This document shows, piece after piece, positions 49,730 to 58,668 of a stretch of 64,000 nt of DNA (positions are counted from its first letter, which is position 1; each line of letters starts with the position of its first letter). The stretch lies in NCBI GenBank assembly GCA_965284645.1, contig OZ260106.1:3844001-3908000 (forward strand), read 5' to 3'. Below the pieces are notes generated by a model. That model was given only the letters and a program-made list of their open reading frames with translations. It was not told where the DNA came from and searched no databases. Source of the stretch: JAIBAJ01 sp965284645. Lineage in GTDB: Bacteria > Bacteroidota > Bacteroidia > JAIBAJ01. Both the position numbers and the translations under genes were made by a program.

Positions 49730-50647
49730 TTAATTTCCAACTGTTTTGATTCTAGCTTTTACAGGTTGGGGTTTGGGTAATTCCTTTTTGTTTTTTAGGT
49801 AAGCAGCCGCTTGTTCTCCAGCTTGAAAGCCCCATTGATAAAAATCAGCACCAAAACTGGCTTTCGCACCACGTTTTACTAATCCGGCTTCGGAGGTATA
49901 AACAGGCACCTTTTTCTCGTCGCATAATTTTTTTACTGTTTCAAAACTAGCAAAGATGACATTATCGGGCAAAGCAAAAAAAGCATCGATTGGCTTAGAC
50001 AAGAGCACAGCAGTTACTTGTTGAGCATCGGCAGAAGTGTTGACCGGTAGGGCTTCCAAGTTTAATCCATTCAACGAACAATATTGCTTAACTTCATTTA
50101 AGGCATCTATACTTTGTGGTTCACTTTGGTTGTAAATCAAGCCAATAGTCTTTATAGAAGGCTGAATGGATTTGGCCAAAGCTAGTGAAGAATCAATATA
50201 ATCTAAGGTTTCATATACGCCAAAGAGGTTTTTGGGCCAGGATCCATCCTTTGAGGCCAAACCTGCCAAATCAGGACGTGGTGAAACCATCATACAAACA
50301 GGTATGGATCCTGCTTTTTTGACGGCGGTGATTGTACTTAAAGTTGGGTTAGTGGCGATTAAGTCTACATTTTGGCTTACCATATAATCACAAGCTTGGA
50401 CCAAAGCCATTTGATCGCCATTGGCATTTTTATAGATGACCTCCATGGTTCCATTCTTTTCTGAGAAACCATTCTTCTCCAATGCATCCCAAAATCCTTG
50501 TCGAGCTTGGGCTAGTGTTTCATCTTCCAAAAGATCCAAATAGGCAACTTTAACCGTAGTGCTTGCATGCTTATTGTCACCACATGAAGAAAAAAAGTTC
50601 ATACCCAAAAGGTATAAGCAGATCAAACCAAAACAATTTCTTTTCAT
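49730..50647 (-). CDS. ABC transporter substrate-binding lipoprotein (PF04392-like)
   Basis: 305 residues from ATG 50647, with a lipobox (LLGMNFFSSCGD). The two-lobe periplasmic binding fold shows KVAYLDLLEDETLAQARQGF, DLIATNPTLSTITAVKKAGSIPVCMMV and VYTSEAGLVKRGAKASFGADFYQWGFQAGEQAA. This is the ABC_sub_bind/TrpX-like family, whose members bind tryptophan or related amino acids. The usual permease and ATPase genes are not next to it. Co-transcribed with ridA. Confidence 0.87.
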   Translation of the reverse strand: MKRNCFGLICLYLLGMNFFSSCGDNKHASTTVKVAYLDLLEDETLAQARQGFWDALEKNGFSEKNGTMEVIYKNANGDQMALVQACDYMVSQNVDLIATNPTLSTITAVKKAGSIPVCMMVSPRPDLAGLASKDGSWPKNLFGVYETLDYIDSSLALAKSIQPSIKTIGLIYNQSEPQSIDALNEVKQYCSLNGLNLEALPVNTSADAQQVTAVLLSKPIDAFFALPDNVIFASFETVKKLCDEKKVPVYTSEAGLVKRGAKASFGADFYQWGFQAGEQAAAYLKNKKELPKPQPVKARIKTVGN

Positions 50648-50663
50648 TCTGCAAAGAAAAACA

Positions 50664-50696
50664 AAAGAGGCCATCTCTTTCGGAAATGGCCTCTTT
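50664..50696 (-). terminator. Terminator after T9SS protein gene
   Basis: AAAGAGGCCAT (50664-50674) pairs perfectly with ATGGCCTCTTT (50686-50696), an 11-bp stem with an 11-base loop. It lies 20 bases downstream of the minus-strand gene ending at 50716 and overlaps the untranslated start of the ABC lipoprotein gene. Confidence 0.85.
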
Positions 50697-50715
50697 AAAT
50701 TAAATACAACTTAAT

Positions 50716-51945
50716 TTAGTGCGAAACAACAAATTTTCGTGTTACACCTCTTCCGTTTAGATCCATAGTGTAAGTATAGATTCCGTTTGGCAATTCAGAG
50801 ACATCCATTTTATATAGATTGTTTCCTACGGTATGTTTACCCAAATCAGCAACCATCACTTTGTTTCCTAGTATATCATTAACGTGAATGCTAACATTTC
50901 CTTCCTTTTTAACTTGGTAACTTAGGTTAATCAAATCTTTAGCAGGATTTGGGAACATAGATACGCTGAATTCTTTATTTTCAAGTTCATTTACGGCGGT
51001 AACAGAATCAATTAAAGTTACGCTTGCCCAGATGGACCAGTTTTGGTAAGAGTTTTCATTTGCGTTAAAGCCGCTTGTATTGTCACCAGGAATAAGGTAA
51101 GGATCGCCCGAATTGTCGCAATCGTTATACCAGTAAAAACCGTTGTTTCCACCAACACGTGGCAAGAAGATACTTGGAGTTGGATTACCTGGAGTTCCAC
51201 CGAGGGCAACTGAATAGAAACTTTGAGGATACAATTCAGAGGCAATAATTAGCGATTGGGTACTTGAACCGCAATTGCTGCCGTCTGTTCCATAGCTAAA
51301 GCGCAAATAGCAGGTATCTTCTGGTGCTCCAAAATACTCAAATGTTGCAGCAAATTTTTGGTTTGTAATGATACCAGGAGCGAATTTCAAGGTTCTAATA
51401 GGAAAACCAGAACCATCTGGATCTGCTGTTAGGTTGGTATCGATGGCAAGGGAATCAGACCAAAGTTCATTAGTTAAACTCAAATAAGCACCATTCGTAC
51501 TTGAATTGGATTGGTAAGTATTCAATCGCATTTTAAACACAGCAGTATCACCGGAATTGTTCTGTTGTCCAACAATTACATATAAGGTATCAATTCTTAC
51601 AAAAATGTTGGATCCCCAATCCATTGGTTGAAAATCAGAATAGTCGATAGTAGGAAGTAAGGTATCAAACAAGGTCATTGCTTGGCGAACTACCCCAGAA
51701 GTAGTATCCAAGGAATTAAACCCTACTTCTACAAAGGATTGAATTTGTCCGAAGAAAAATTCATCATAACCTTCATAATCCAAAAAATATGTACCCAATT
51801 GTTCTGCATTTTTCTTTGGCTTAACGATATCATTTGAAATTTTACCAATTCCATGGGAGGAATTAGAACGGGAAGGAACTTGCTGCACTTGAGCAAATGC
51901 GGAAAATCCAATTCCAGCTAAAAGGAGAGTGAAAATTGTCTTCAT
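50716..51945 (-). CDS. Secreted protein with T9SS type A sorting domain
   Basis: 409 residues. Signal peptide TIFTLLLAGIGFSAFAQ. A large beta-rich region with several Asn/Thr-rich loops and a few Cys (CYLRF, NCGSS, YNDCDNSG). The C-terminal ~80 residues make a type A sorting domain: VSMFPNPAKDLINLSYQ, VSIHVNDILGNKV, GIYTYTMDLNGR and the basic end VTRKFVVSH. The function of the main domain is unknown. Strong terminator follows. Confidence 0.88.
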   Translation of the reverse strand: MKTIFTLLLAGIGFSAFAQVQQVPSRSNSSHGIGKISNDIVKPKKNAEQLGTYFLDYEGYDEFFFGQIQSFVEVGFNSLDTTSGVVRQAMTLFDTLLPTIDYSDFQPMDWGSNIFVRIDTLYVIVGQQNNSGDTAVFKMRLNTYQSNSSTNGAYLSLTNELWSDSLAIDTNLTADPDGSGFPIRTLKFAPGIITNQKFAATFEYFGAPEDTCYLRFSYGTDGSNCGSSTQSLIIASELYPQSFYSVALGGTPGNPTPSIFLPRVGGNNGFYWYNDCDNSGDPYLIPGDNTSGFNANENSYQNWSIWASVTLIDSVTAVNELENKEFSVSMFPNPAKDLINLSYQVKKEGNVSIHVNDILGNKVMVADLGKHTVGNNLYKMDVSELPNGIYTYTMDLNGRGVTRKFVVSH

Positions 51946-52079
51946 ATAATTATTGCATTAGTTTAATACAAAAGTAATTCAATTATTGAAGGGGATGAAA
52001 GCCATTTGTGAAAAAAATACTAAAATGGCTGTAAAATTTCACTTTAAATTTAACGACCTTCGCCGTCCAATTTTTCAGC

Positions 52080-53894
52080 GTGGATATTATAAAGTTACTT
52101 CCTGATAGTGTTGCCAATCAAATTGCAGCTGGAGAAGTTGTTCAAAGACCGGCTTCTGCTGTCAAGGAATTGCTTGAAAATGCCATTGATGCTGGAGCCA
52201 CAGATATCAAGCTCCTAGTTAAGGATGCTGGAAGAACTTTAATCCAGGTAATTGACAATGGAAAAGGGATGTCCAATACAGATGCCCGTTTGGCTTGGGA
52301 AAGACATGCTACGTCTAAAATTAAGAATTCCGACGATTTATTTTGTATACGCACGATGGGATTCAGAGGTGAAGCGTTGGCCTCCATTGCTGCCATTTCT
52401 CAGGTAGAAATGAAAACACGAAGAGCAGAGGATGACTTAGGTACCCAAATAATTATAGAAGGGTCGGAGGCAAAAAGCCAAGAACATATCCAATGTCCGG
52501 TTGGCACTTCGATATCTATGAAGAATTTGTTTTACAATGTGCCAGTTCGTAGAAATTTCCTCAAATCAAATGCAGTAGAATTTCGCCATATCATGGAGGA
52601 ATTTTACAGAGTTACCTTGGCTTTTCCCCATATAAAATTTTCCTTGAGCCATAATGAAAGTGAAATTTACAACCTTAAATCGAATGCTCACCGTCAGCGG
52701 ATTATGGCACTTTTCGGCATGGATTATAACGAACGTTTGGTTCCAGTGGAGGAAGAGACAACGATAACAAATATTTCAGGCTTTATTTGCAAACCTGAAT
52801 ATGCACGAAAAACAAGGGGTGAGCAATACTTTTTTGTCAATAACCGCTTTATTAAAAGTAGCTATTTGCATCATGCGGTGCAAACAGCCTATAAGGATTT
52901 ATTGCCAAATGACAGCTTTCCAACCTATTTTATTTATTTAGAAATTGATCCTCAGAAGGTTGATATCAATATACATCCAACGAAGACTGAGATAAAGTTT
53001 GAAGATGAGAAATCCATTTATGCCATTCTACGTTCTTCGGTCCAGCGTTCCCTTGGTCGATATAACATTTCTCCAACCTTGGATTTTGAACAAGAAGCCA
53101 GTTTCCACGTTCCATTACAATTAGACCGACCGATTGTTCCACCCACAATAAAAGTTGACCCAACCTTCAATCCTTTCCAACCAAGAACAGAAGGATCTAA
53201 ACCTAAACAAGCAGCCTTAAACCTTCCGAACAAGAACAATTGGGCTTGGGAAAAACTCTATGAAGGTTTTGAAAAAAAGGAAACTATTGAATCTGCCCAT
53301 TCAAATGAACAAGAAGCAATGTCCACTCCTTCGGAAATTGCCCATTCGTTTTATCAAATCCAGAATGCCTACATTCTTTGTTCCATGAAAGGAGGGTTAC
53401 TCATTATTGATCAACAAGGCGCCCATGAACGAATTCAATTTGAACGTTTTGCCTCCATGTTAAAAAACCATACAGGGGTAAGTCAACAGCTATTATTCCC
53501 ATTGACTTTGGAATACAATGCTTATGAAAGTTCGTTGTTACAGGAAATGACGGAAGCCCTGCATGCCCTAGGTATTGATATTCATCCATTTGGAAATAAC
53601 ACCTATGTTATCCAAGGTGTAGCCCCTTATATACAGGAAACCAATTTAAAAGATTTGATGGACAATTTGATCCATGAATATGCACATTCAAATAGCTTAG
53701 ACGATCGAAATACCCCTTTGGCAAAAGCATTGGCCAAAAAGACTTCTATTAAGAAAGGTCAAAGTTTAAAACAAGAGGAGATGGAAAGCTTGGTAAACGA
53801 ATTGTTTGCTTGTGAAAACTCCTCCATTACCACTTCTGGGAAACCTACCTATTACAAAATTGGATTGGATGAAATTGAGCGCAAATTCCTATAA
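52080..53894 (+). CDS. mutL: DNA mismatch repair protein MutL
   Basis: 604 residues from a GTG. The GHKL ATPase domain is intact: VANQIAAGEVVQRPASAVKELLENAIDAGA (read in parts), DNGKGM, TSKI, GFRGEALASI. The C-terminal dimerisation domain reads IIDQQGAHERIQFERF, in the place of DQHAAHER, and ends SGKPTYYKIGLDEIERKF, in the place of CPHGRP. The Q for H and loss of CPH suggest weak or absent endonuclease activity. Couples MutS mismatch recognition to downstream repair. Monocistronic by appearance. Confidence 0.96.
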   Translation: MDIIKLLPDSVANQIAAGEVVQRPASAVKELLENAIDAGATDIKLLVKDAGRTLIQVIDNGKGMSNTDARLAWERHATSKIKNSDDLFCIRTMGFRGEALASIAAISQVEMKTRRAEDDLGTQIIIEGSEAKSQEHIQCPVGTSISMKNLFYNVPVRRNFLKSNAVEFRHIMEEFYRVTLAFPHIKFSLSHNESEIYNLKSNAHRQRIMALFGMDYNERLVPVEEETTITNISGFICKPEYARKTRGEQYFFVNNRFIKSSYLHHAVQTAYKDLLPNDSFPTYFIYLEIDPQKVDINIHPTKTEIKFEDEKSIYAILRSSVQRSLGRYNISPTLDFEQEASFHVPLQLDRPIVPPTIKVDPTFNPFQPRTEGSKPKQAALNLPNKNNWAWEKLYEGFEKKETIESAHSNEQEAMSTPSEIAHSFYQIQNAYILCSMKGGLLIIDQQGAHERIQFERFASMLKNHTGVSQQLLFPLTLEYNAYESSLLQEMTEALHALGIDIHPFGNNTYVIQGVAPYIQETNLKDLMDNLIHEYAHSNSLDDRNTPLAKALAKKTSIKKGQSLKQEEMESLVNELFACENSSITTSGKPTYYKIGLDEIERKFL

Positions 53895-53999
53895 CACACA
53901 GATTTTATCGCTATCTTATCATTCTTGGTAAATTTCAGAATATCAAGTGTTTTCTTTTGTTAAGAATTGATTAATTCGACGATTTTTTTTCTTTTTTTC

Positions 54000-54029
54000 T
54001 TGTAGTTTTTTAAATGAGGCTTACTTTCG
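54000..54029 (+). promoter_or_regulatory. icd promoter, TTG-N19-TACTTTCG
   Basis: TTG at 54000-54002 and TTACTTTCG (box TAnnTTCG at 54022-54029) separated by 19 bases, the Bacteroidota spacing of TTTG-N19-TAnnTTTG. It lies 32 bases before the icd ATG. Confidence 0.6.
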
Positions 54030-54061
54030 CGCCCTGTTTAACTAATTAGAAAACTATTGAC

Positions 54062-55327
54062 ATGACTGGATCGAAAATTACCGTAGAAAACGGCAAAATT
54101 GTAACACCAAACAATCCTATTATACCTTTTATTGAGGGTGATGGTACAGGGCCTGACATTTGGAATGCTTCTGTTAAAGTATTAGATGCGGCCGTTGAGA
54201 AAGCATATGGAGGAACGAAGAAAATTGAATGGAAGGAAGTATATGCTGGTGAAAAGGCATTTAACCTCACTGGACAATGGTTACCAACTGAAACCCTGGA
54301 TGTTATTCGTGAATATTTAATCGGAATCAAAGGGCCATTGACTACTCCAGTTGGCGGTGGTATACGTTCATTAAACGTTGCATTGCGTCAAGAATTGGAT
54401 TTATATACCTGTTTACGCCCGGTACGTTGGTTTGAAGGAGTGCCTTCTCCAATGAAACAACCAGAGCACGTAGATATGGTAATTTTCCGGGAAAATACGG
54501 AAGATATTTATGCAGGTATCGAATGGATGGCAGGTACTCCTGAAGTAAAAAAAGTAATGGACTTTTTACAAAATGAAATGGGAGTTAAAAAAATTCGTTT
54601 CCCAGAAACTTCATCTATCGGTATCAAACCTGTATCTATTGAAGGTTCTGAACGTTTGATTCGTGCAGCTATTGAATATGCAATCATTCATAACAAACCT
54701 AGCGTTACCATTGTTCATAAAGGCAACATTATGAAATTCACAGAAGGTGGCTTTAAAAAATGGGGTTATGAATTAGCTGAAAGAGAGTTTGGAGATAAAG
54801 TATTTACTTGGGCTCAATATGACCGTATTGAAGCAGAAGAAGGTAGTGATGCGGCCATTGCTGCACAAAAAAGTGCATTAGCTGCTGGCAAAATCTTAAT
54901 TAAAGATAGCATTGCAGATGCATTTTTACAACAAATCCAACTGCGTCCGCAGGAATATAGTGTGATTGCGACCTTGAACCTTAATGGTGATTATGTTTCA
55001 GATGCACTTGCCGCATCAGTAGGTGGCATTGGTATTGCTCCAGGCGCTAATATCAATTATGTTACTGGACATGCAATATTTGAAGCTACTCATGGAACAG
55101 CACCAAAATATGCGGGTTTGGATAAAGTAAATCCAAGTTCTGTTATTCTGTCGGGTGCAATGATGTTTGAACATTTAGGTTGGGTAGAAGCGGCTCAATT
55201 AATTTACAATGGTATTGAAAGGAGTATTGCAAAGAAACGCGTTACTTATGATTTTCACCGTCTAATGGAAGGAGCTACCTTATTAAAGTGCTCTGAATTT
55301 GGTGATGAAATCATTGCTAATATGTAA
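54062..55327 (+). CDS. icd: NADP-dependent isocitrate dehydrogenase, E. coli type
   Basis: 421 residues. Isocitrate to 2-oxoglutarate and CO2 with NADP+. GGGIRSLNVALRQELDLYTC carries the active-site Ser equivalent to Ser113 of E. coli, the AceK target. The NADP determinants are intact: TAPKYAGLDKVNP (Lys-Tyr) and VTYDFHRL (Tyr). RENTEDIYAGIEW is also standard. Ends at a strong terminator. It is the second isocitrate dehydrogenase of the window. Confidence 0.96.
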   Translation: MTGSKITVENGKIVTPNNPIIPFIEGDGTGPDIWNASVKVLDAAVEKAYGGTKKIEWKEVYAGEKAFNLTGQWLPTETLDVIREYLIGIKGPLTTPVGGGIRSLNVALRQELDLYTCLRPVRWFEGVPSPMKQPEHVDMVIFRENTEDIYAGIEWMAGTPEVKKVMDFLQNEMGVKKIRFPETSSIGIKPVSIEGSERLIRAAIEYAIIHNKPSVTIVHKGNIMKFTEGGFKKWGYELAEREFGDKVFTWAQYDRIEAEEGSDAAIAAQKSALAAGKILIKDSIADAFLQQIQLRPQEYSVIATLNLNGDYVSDALAASVGGIGIAPGANINYVTGHAIFEATHGTAPKYAGLDKVNPSSVILSGAMMFEHLGWVEAAQLIYNGIERSIAKKRVTYDFHRLMEGATLLKCSEFGDEIIANM

Positions 55328-55342
55328 TTTAAAATTCAATTC

Positions 55343-55378
55343 AAAAAAAAGGTCAGCCTATTTGCTGACCTTTTTTTT
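55343..55378 (+). terminator. Rho-independent terminator after icd
   Basis: AAAAAAAAGGTCAGC pairs with GCTGACCTTTTTTTT around a short CTATTT loop; 16 bases after the icd stop. Symmetric, so it would also work on the other strand. Confidence 0.9.
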
Positions 55379-55422
55379 GTGGCCTAACAACCTTTTGTGG
55401 AAAATTCAAAAAAGTTGGGACC

Positions 55423-56406
55423 ATGCTATACAGACAATTGGTCGTATTTAGCTTTATGGCAAAATTGCTAACAACTGCTAGTTTACTTTTGATATTTTTT
55501 GGTGAAATTCTGGGCCAAACCAAACTCACCAAACAACAGTATATTGACACATACAAAGCCATTGCAGTAAGTGAGATGCTAAGGAATGGAATACCTGCAA
55601 GTATAACTTTGGCACAAGGCATGCTAGAATCAGGAGATGGTAATAGTCCTTTAGCCCAAAAAGCCAACAACCATTTTGGAATAAAATGCCATGGAGAATG
55701 GGATGGAGAAACCTATCACCAAGATGATGATTCAAAAAATGAATGTTTTCGGAAGTATAAACAACCGGAGGAAAGTTATGAAGACCATTCAAATTTTCTA
55801 AAGACGAGAGAGCGCTATGCTGATCTTTTTAAATTAAAAAAAACGGATTATGAGGGTTGGGCAAAAGGTCTAAAATCGGCTGGTTATGCTACCAATCCAA
55901 AATACCCTGAATTACTAATCAAATTAATTTCGGATTGGAACTTACATGAATTTGATAAGTTGGAAAATATCCCTAAAGATTGGGGAAAACCCATTAATCA
56001 ATCTAACAAGAACACAGTTAATAAGACAAAAAAAGAAAAAACAAATCTTACCCACAGAGAAGTGTTTATTATAAACAATATCAAGGCAATAAAAATAAAA
56101 AAGGGAGACACTTGGCAATCAATAACTCAAGAATTTGGCATGGGTAACTGGGAAATTACTCGTTATAATGAAATACCTAAGACGAAAATTCCAGTAGAAG
56201 GGGAAATTCTATATTTACAACCTAAACGCAGAAAATCCAATATTGGATGCCATGTTGTAAAAGAAAATGAAACGTTATGGGATATTTCCCAGAAGTATGG
56301 AATAAAAACCAAATTTCTTTACAAATGGAATTCAGTAACTGATACTTCCGCCATTAAGCCCGGGGAAAAAATAAAATTAAAAAGGAAAGCTTGCAACCAT
56401 GACTGA
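55423..56406 (+). CDS. Glucosaminidase and double LysM protein
   Basis: 327 residues. A signal peptide ends near LGQ (residue ~31; an alternative ATG at residue 12 gives a shorter one). The glucosaminidase domain spans ~35-185: YIDTYKAIAVSEMLRNGIPASITLAQGMLESGDGNSPLA (catalytic Glu in LESG), NNHFGIKC, then FRKYKQPEESYEDHSNFL. Two LysM motifs follow (residues ~222-265, IKKGDTWQSITQEFG, and ~277-322, VKENETLWDISQKYG). Cuts the glycan chain of peptidoglycan and binds it. Overlaps the next gene by 8 bases. Confidence 0.92.
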   Translation: MLYRQLVVFSFMAKLLTTASLLLIFFGEILGQTKLTKQQYIDTYKAIAVSEMLRNGIPASITLAQGMLESGDGNSPLAQKANNHFGIKCHGEWDGETYHQDDDSKNECFRKYKQPEESYEDHSNFLKTRERYADLFKLKKTDYEGWAKGLKSAGYATNPKYPELLIKLISDWNLHEFDKLENIPKDWGKPINQSNKNTVNKTKKEKTNLTHREVFIINNIKAIKIKKGDTWQSITQEFGMGNWEITRYNEIPKTKIPVEGEILYLQPKRRKSNIGCHVVKENETLWDISQKYGIKTKFLYKWNSVTDTSAIKPGEKIKLKRKACNHD

Positions 56407-57697
56407 ACCTAGGAGAAGACGTTCACGTTGGCAAAAATTCAAGGATTTTTGGATAGATCTTTGGGAATCGCAATTTCCACAGAAGTATAAAACCCATTCA
56501 GGAGGTAGAAGAAAAAAGGGTGGGGGCATTGGAGGCTTTCTAAAAGAAATTATTGCGGATGCAAAAGGGTCTGACGATTTTTCAAAATCCATTCAAAAAA
56601 AGAGAACTCAAAAAATTCCAATTAAAAGACGATTACAAATTCTTTGGGAGGATTCCTTTGGTAAAACAGAATTAAATCAACCTAAAAAGAAATTCAAGTT
56701 TTCGAAATGGATTCAAGAGCAAATTGAATTTTATGCTCAAGAAAACCAACTCGATAAAAATTTCAAGGCAGAAAAAACACCTTTTAAAGAAAGGGTAAAG
56801 GAATTCATTGAAGGAATAAAAACCTTACGTTTTCGGAAAGATCTTTGGAAGTTTGAGCTAATTCCAATGCTTAATTCAACCATGATGATGGTTAGCGCTT
56901 ATCTGTTGCTTTATTTCACTCATGAATTATTAACGGGAATTGTTGCCACTCATTACAAACTAAAACCTACCGTATTTTTGCATTCAATTAAATATGCAAA
57001 CTATTACGAGCCAGGGATTTGGAATCTATGGTCTGTAACAAGAACCTATTCGGCTGGGCCAATTTTCTGCTTGTTCTTTGGTATCTTTTCGTTTATATTT
57101 TTCCAAATTGCCCAGGGGTTAAAAAAAGACTTCCGTTTTTTTCTCTTATGGTTAAGCTGTCTTTCATTGGTAATTTTCTATTCGAAAGTAATTTTCATTC
57201 CGATTACCAGTATAAGTGGATTAGGAACTTGGCAGGGCCTAGGAATAGTAGCTGCCTGGTTTTATGTAGGAACTGCAAAAAAATTCTTTTTAGCCTTTTT
57301 CTCGTCTGCGCTTCTATTCCTTACTGGTTTTCTATTTACACAACCAATCTTAAAAATGGGTGTTTCTCGCTTTTCCGTTTCTACAAATGATGAAAAAGCT
57401 AGAACCATTAATCAATTAGCCTTAGGCCCAATGCTATTAGGAACAATAATTATCTTTATAGTAAACCGAAATTATAACATCTTTCAGAATGTTTTCACCC
57501 TTTCAAGTGGTATGTTTATGCTACTTGTTGCCTATTTTAATTCTTTAGGAGGCGCGAAAGAAGTGGTTGCAGTTCATAAATCCACTGGAACTCAAGAAAA
57601 ATTTAATTATTGGATTATGACACTTATGATTGTTTCCGTTATTAGTTATGTTTTAGTAACGATTTATGGAGTTAAGATAAGTTTCCGTCTACTTTAA
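56399..57697 (+). CDS. Multi-pass membrane protein, unknown function
   Basis: 432 residues. The first ~150 are soluble and strongly basic (EPRRRRSRWQKFKDFW, GGRRKKGGG), facing the cytoplasm; from ~157 on there are about seven or eight hydrophobic helices. No family is recognised. The ATG lies inside the end of the glucosaminidase gene (8-base overlap), so the two proteins are made together. A cell-wall-linked role in the inner membrane is plausible on that ground only. Confidence 0.72.
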   Translation: MTEPRRRRSRWQKFKDFWIDLWESQFPQKYKTHSGGRRKKGGGIGGFLKEIIADAKGSDDFSKSIQKKRTQKIPIKRRLQILWEDSFGKTELNQPKKKFKFSKWIQEQIEFYAQENQLDKNFKAEKTPFKERVKEFIEGIKTLRFRKDLWKFELIPMLNSTMMMVSAYLLLYFTHELLTGIVATHYKLKPTVFLHSIKYANYYEPGIWNLWSVTRTYSAGPIFCLFFGIFSFIFFQIAQGLKKDFRFFLLWLSCLSLVIFYSKVIFIPITSISGLGTWQGLGIVAAWFYVGTAKKFFLAFFSSALLFLTGFLFTQPILKMGVSRFSVSTNDEKARTINQLALGPMLLGTIIIFIVNRNYNIFQNVFTLSSGMFMLLVAYFNSLGGAKEVVAVHKSTGTQEKFNYWIMTLMIVSVISYVLVTIYGVKISFRLL

Positions 57698-57744
57698 AAG
57701 GTTTTTAGGCATACCATCTACCTTTTTGTATCTTCGCCCCCACT

Positions 57745-58527
57745 TTGGGAATACGAAACCACATACCCAACATCCTAACATGTTGTAATTTGCTTTGTGG
57801 CTGCATGGCCATTGTAAAGGCATTTGATGGTCAATTAGCTGATGCTGCAATTTACGTATATGCAGCTGCAATTATTGATTTTTTTGACGGCTTTGCGGCA
57901 AGATTGTTAAATGCAACCAGTCCAATTGGCAAAGAATTAGATTCTTTAGCCGATGTAGTATCCTTTGGAGTAGTGCCTAGTGTAGTAGTCTATCATTTAC
58001 TCCAACAAAGTATGAATTTTAATTGGGCAAGCTATTATGTCTTTACCCAATTTCCTTTCATGAAGTACTTTCCGTTTATAATAGCTGCATTTTCCGCCCT
58101 ACGCTTGGCTAAATTCAATATAGACCCGAGGCAGGCGCAAGATTTCATAGGCGTACCTACACCGGCTAATGCTCTATTGGTTTGTTCATTTCCTTTGCTC
58201 TTGCATTTTCATTTACCAACTTTAATTAAGTTTTCTGAACGACTAATATATATTGACATTATTTATCATCCAGGCTTTCTATGCGGATTAAGTTTAGTAA
58301 TGAGTATTCTTTTAGTTAGCGAAATACGACTATTCTCCATGAAATTTAAAGACTTTTCATGGAGAAAGAACCTTAACCGATATGTTTTCCTAATTGTATC
58401 TGCTTTATTAATTGCCATTTTCCATTTTAATGCAACTCCTATCATAATTGTTTTCTATATTCTTTGGTCAATTATTTGGTACAATCTAATTGAACCTCGT
58501 TTATCCCCTTTTTCAAGAGAAACCTAA
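57745..58527 (+). CDS. pssA: CDP-diacylglycerol--serine O-phosphatidyltransferase
   Basis: 260 residues from a TTG start; the next family residues (RNHIPNILTCCNLLCGC) sit just after it. A TTCGCCCC box is immediately upstream. The CDP-alcohol phosphatidyltransferase motif DG-x2-AR-x8-G-x3-D-x3-D is complete in IDFFDGFAARLLNATSPIG then KELDSLADVVSFG (near 50-75). About eight hydrophobic helices. Makes phosphatidylserine, precursor of phosphatidylethanolamine. A decarboxylase gene is not adjacent. Confidence 0.9.
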   Translation: MGIRNHIPNILTCCNLLCGCMAIVKAFDGQLADAAIYVYAAAIIDFFDGFAARLLNATSPIGKELDSLADVVSFGVVPSVVVYHLLQQSMNFNWASYYVFTQFPFMKYFPFIIAAFSALRLAKFNIDPRQAQDFIGVPTPANALLVCSFPLLLHFHLPTLIKFSERLIYIDIIYHPGFLCGLSLVMSILLVSEIRLFSMKFKDFSWRKNLNRYVFLIVSALLIAIFHFNATPIIIVFYILWSIIWYNLIEPRLSPFSRET

Positions 58528-58589
58528 ATCGAATTTCCATCTATTTCCCATTTCAGAAAAAAAGGTGTATTTCCCTTTTGTAAAAATCA

Positions 58590-58597
58590 TATCTTTG
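58590..58597 (+). promoter_or_regulatory. queA promoter -7 box
   Basis: TATCTTTG followed by CACAC, exact TAnnTTTG, 71 bases before the queA ATG. Confidence 0.55.
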
Positions 58598-58668
58598 CAC
58601 ACTTTTTTGGGTAAAATGCATTTAACACCCAACAAACTGTAACTACTTTATTTTTAGCCAATTAGCGC

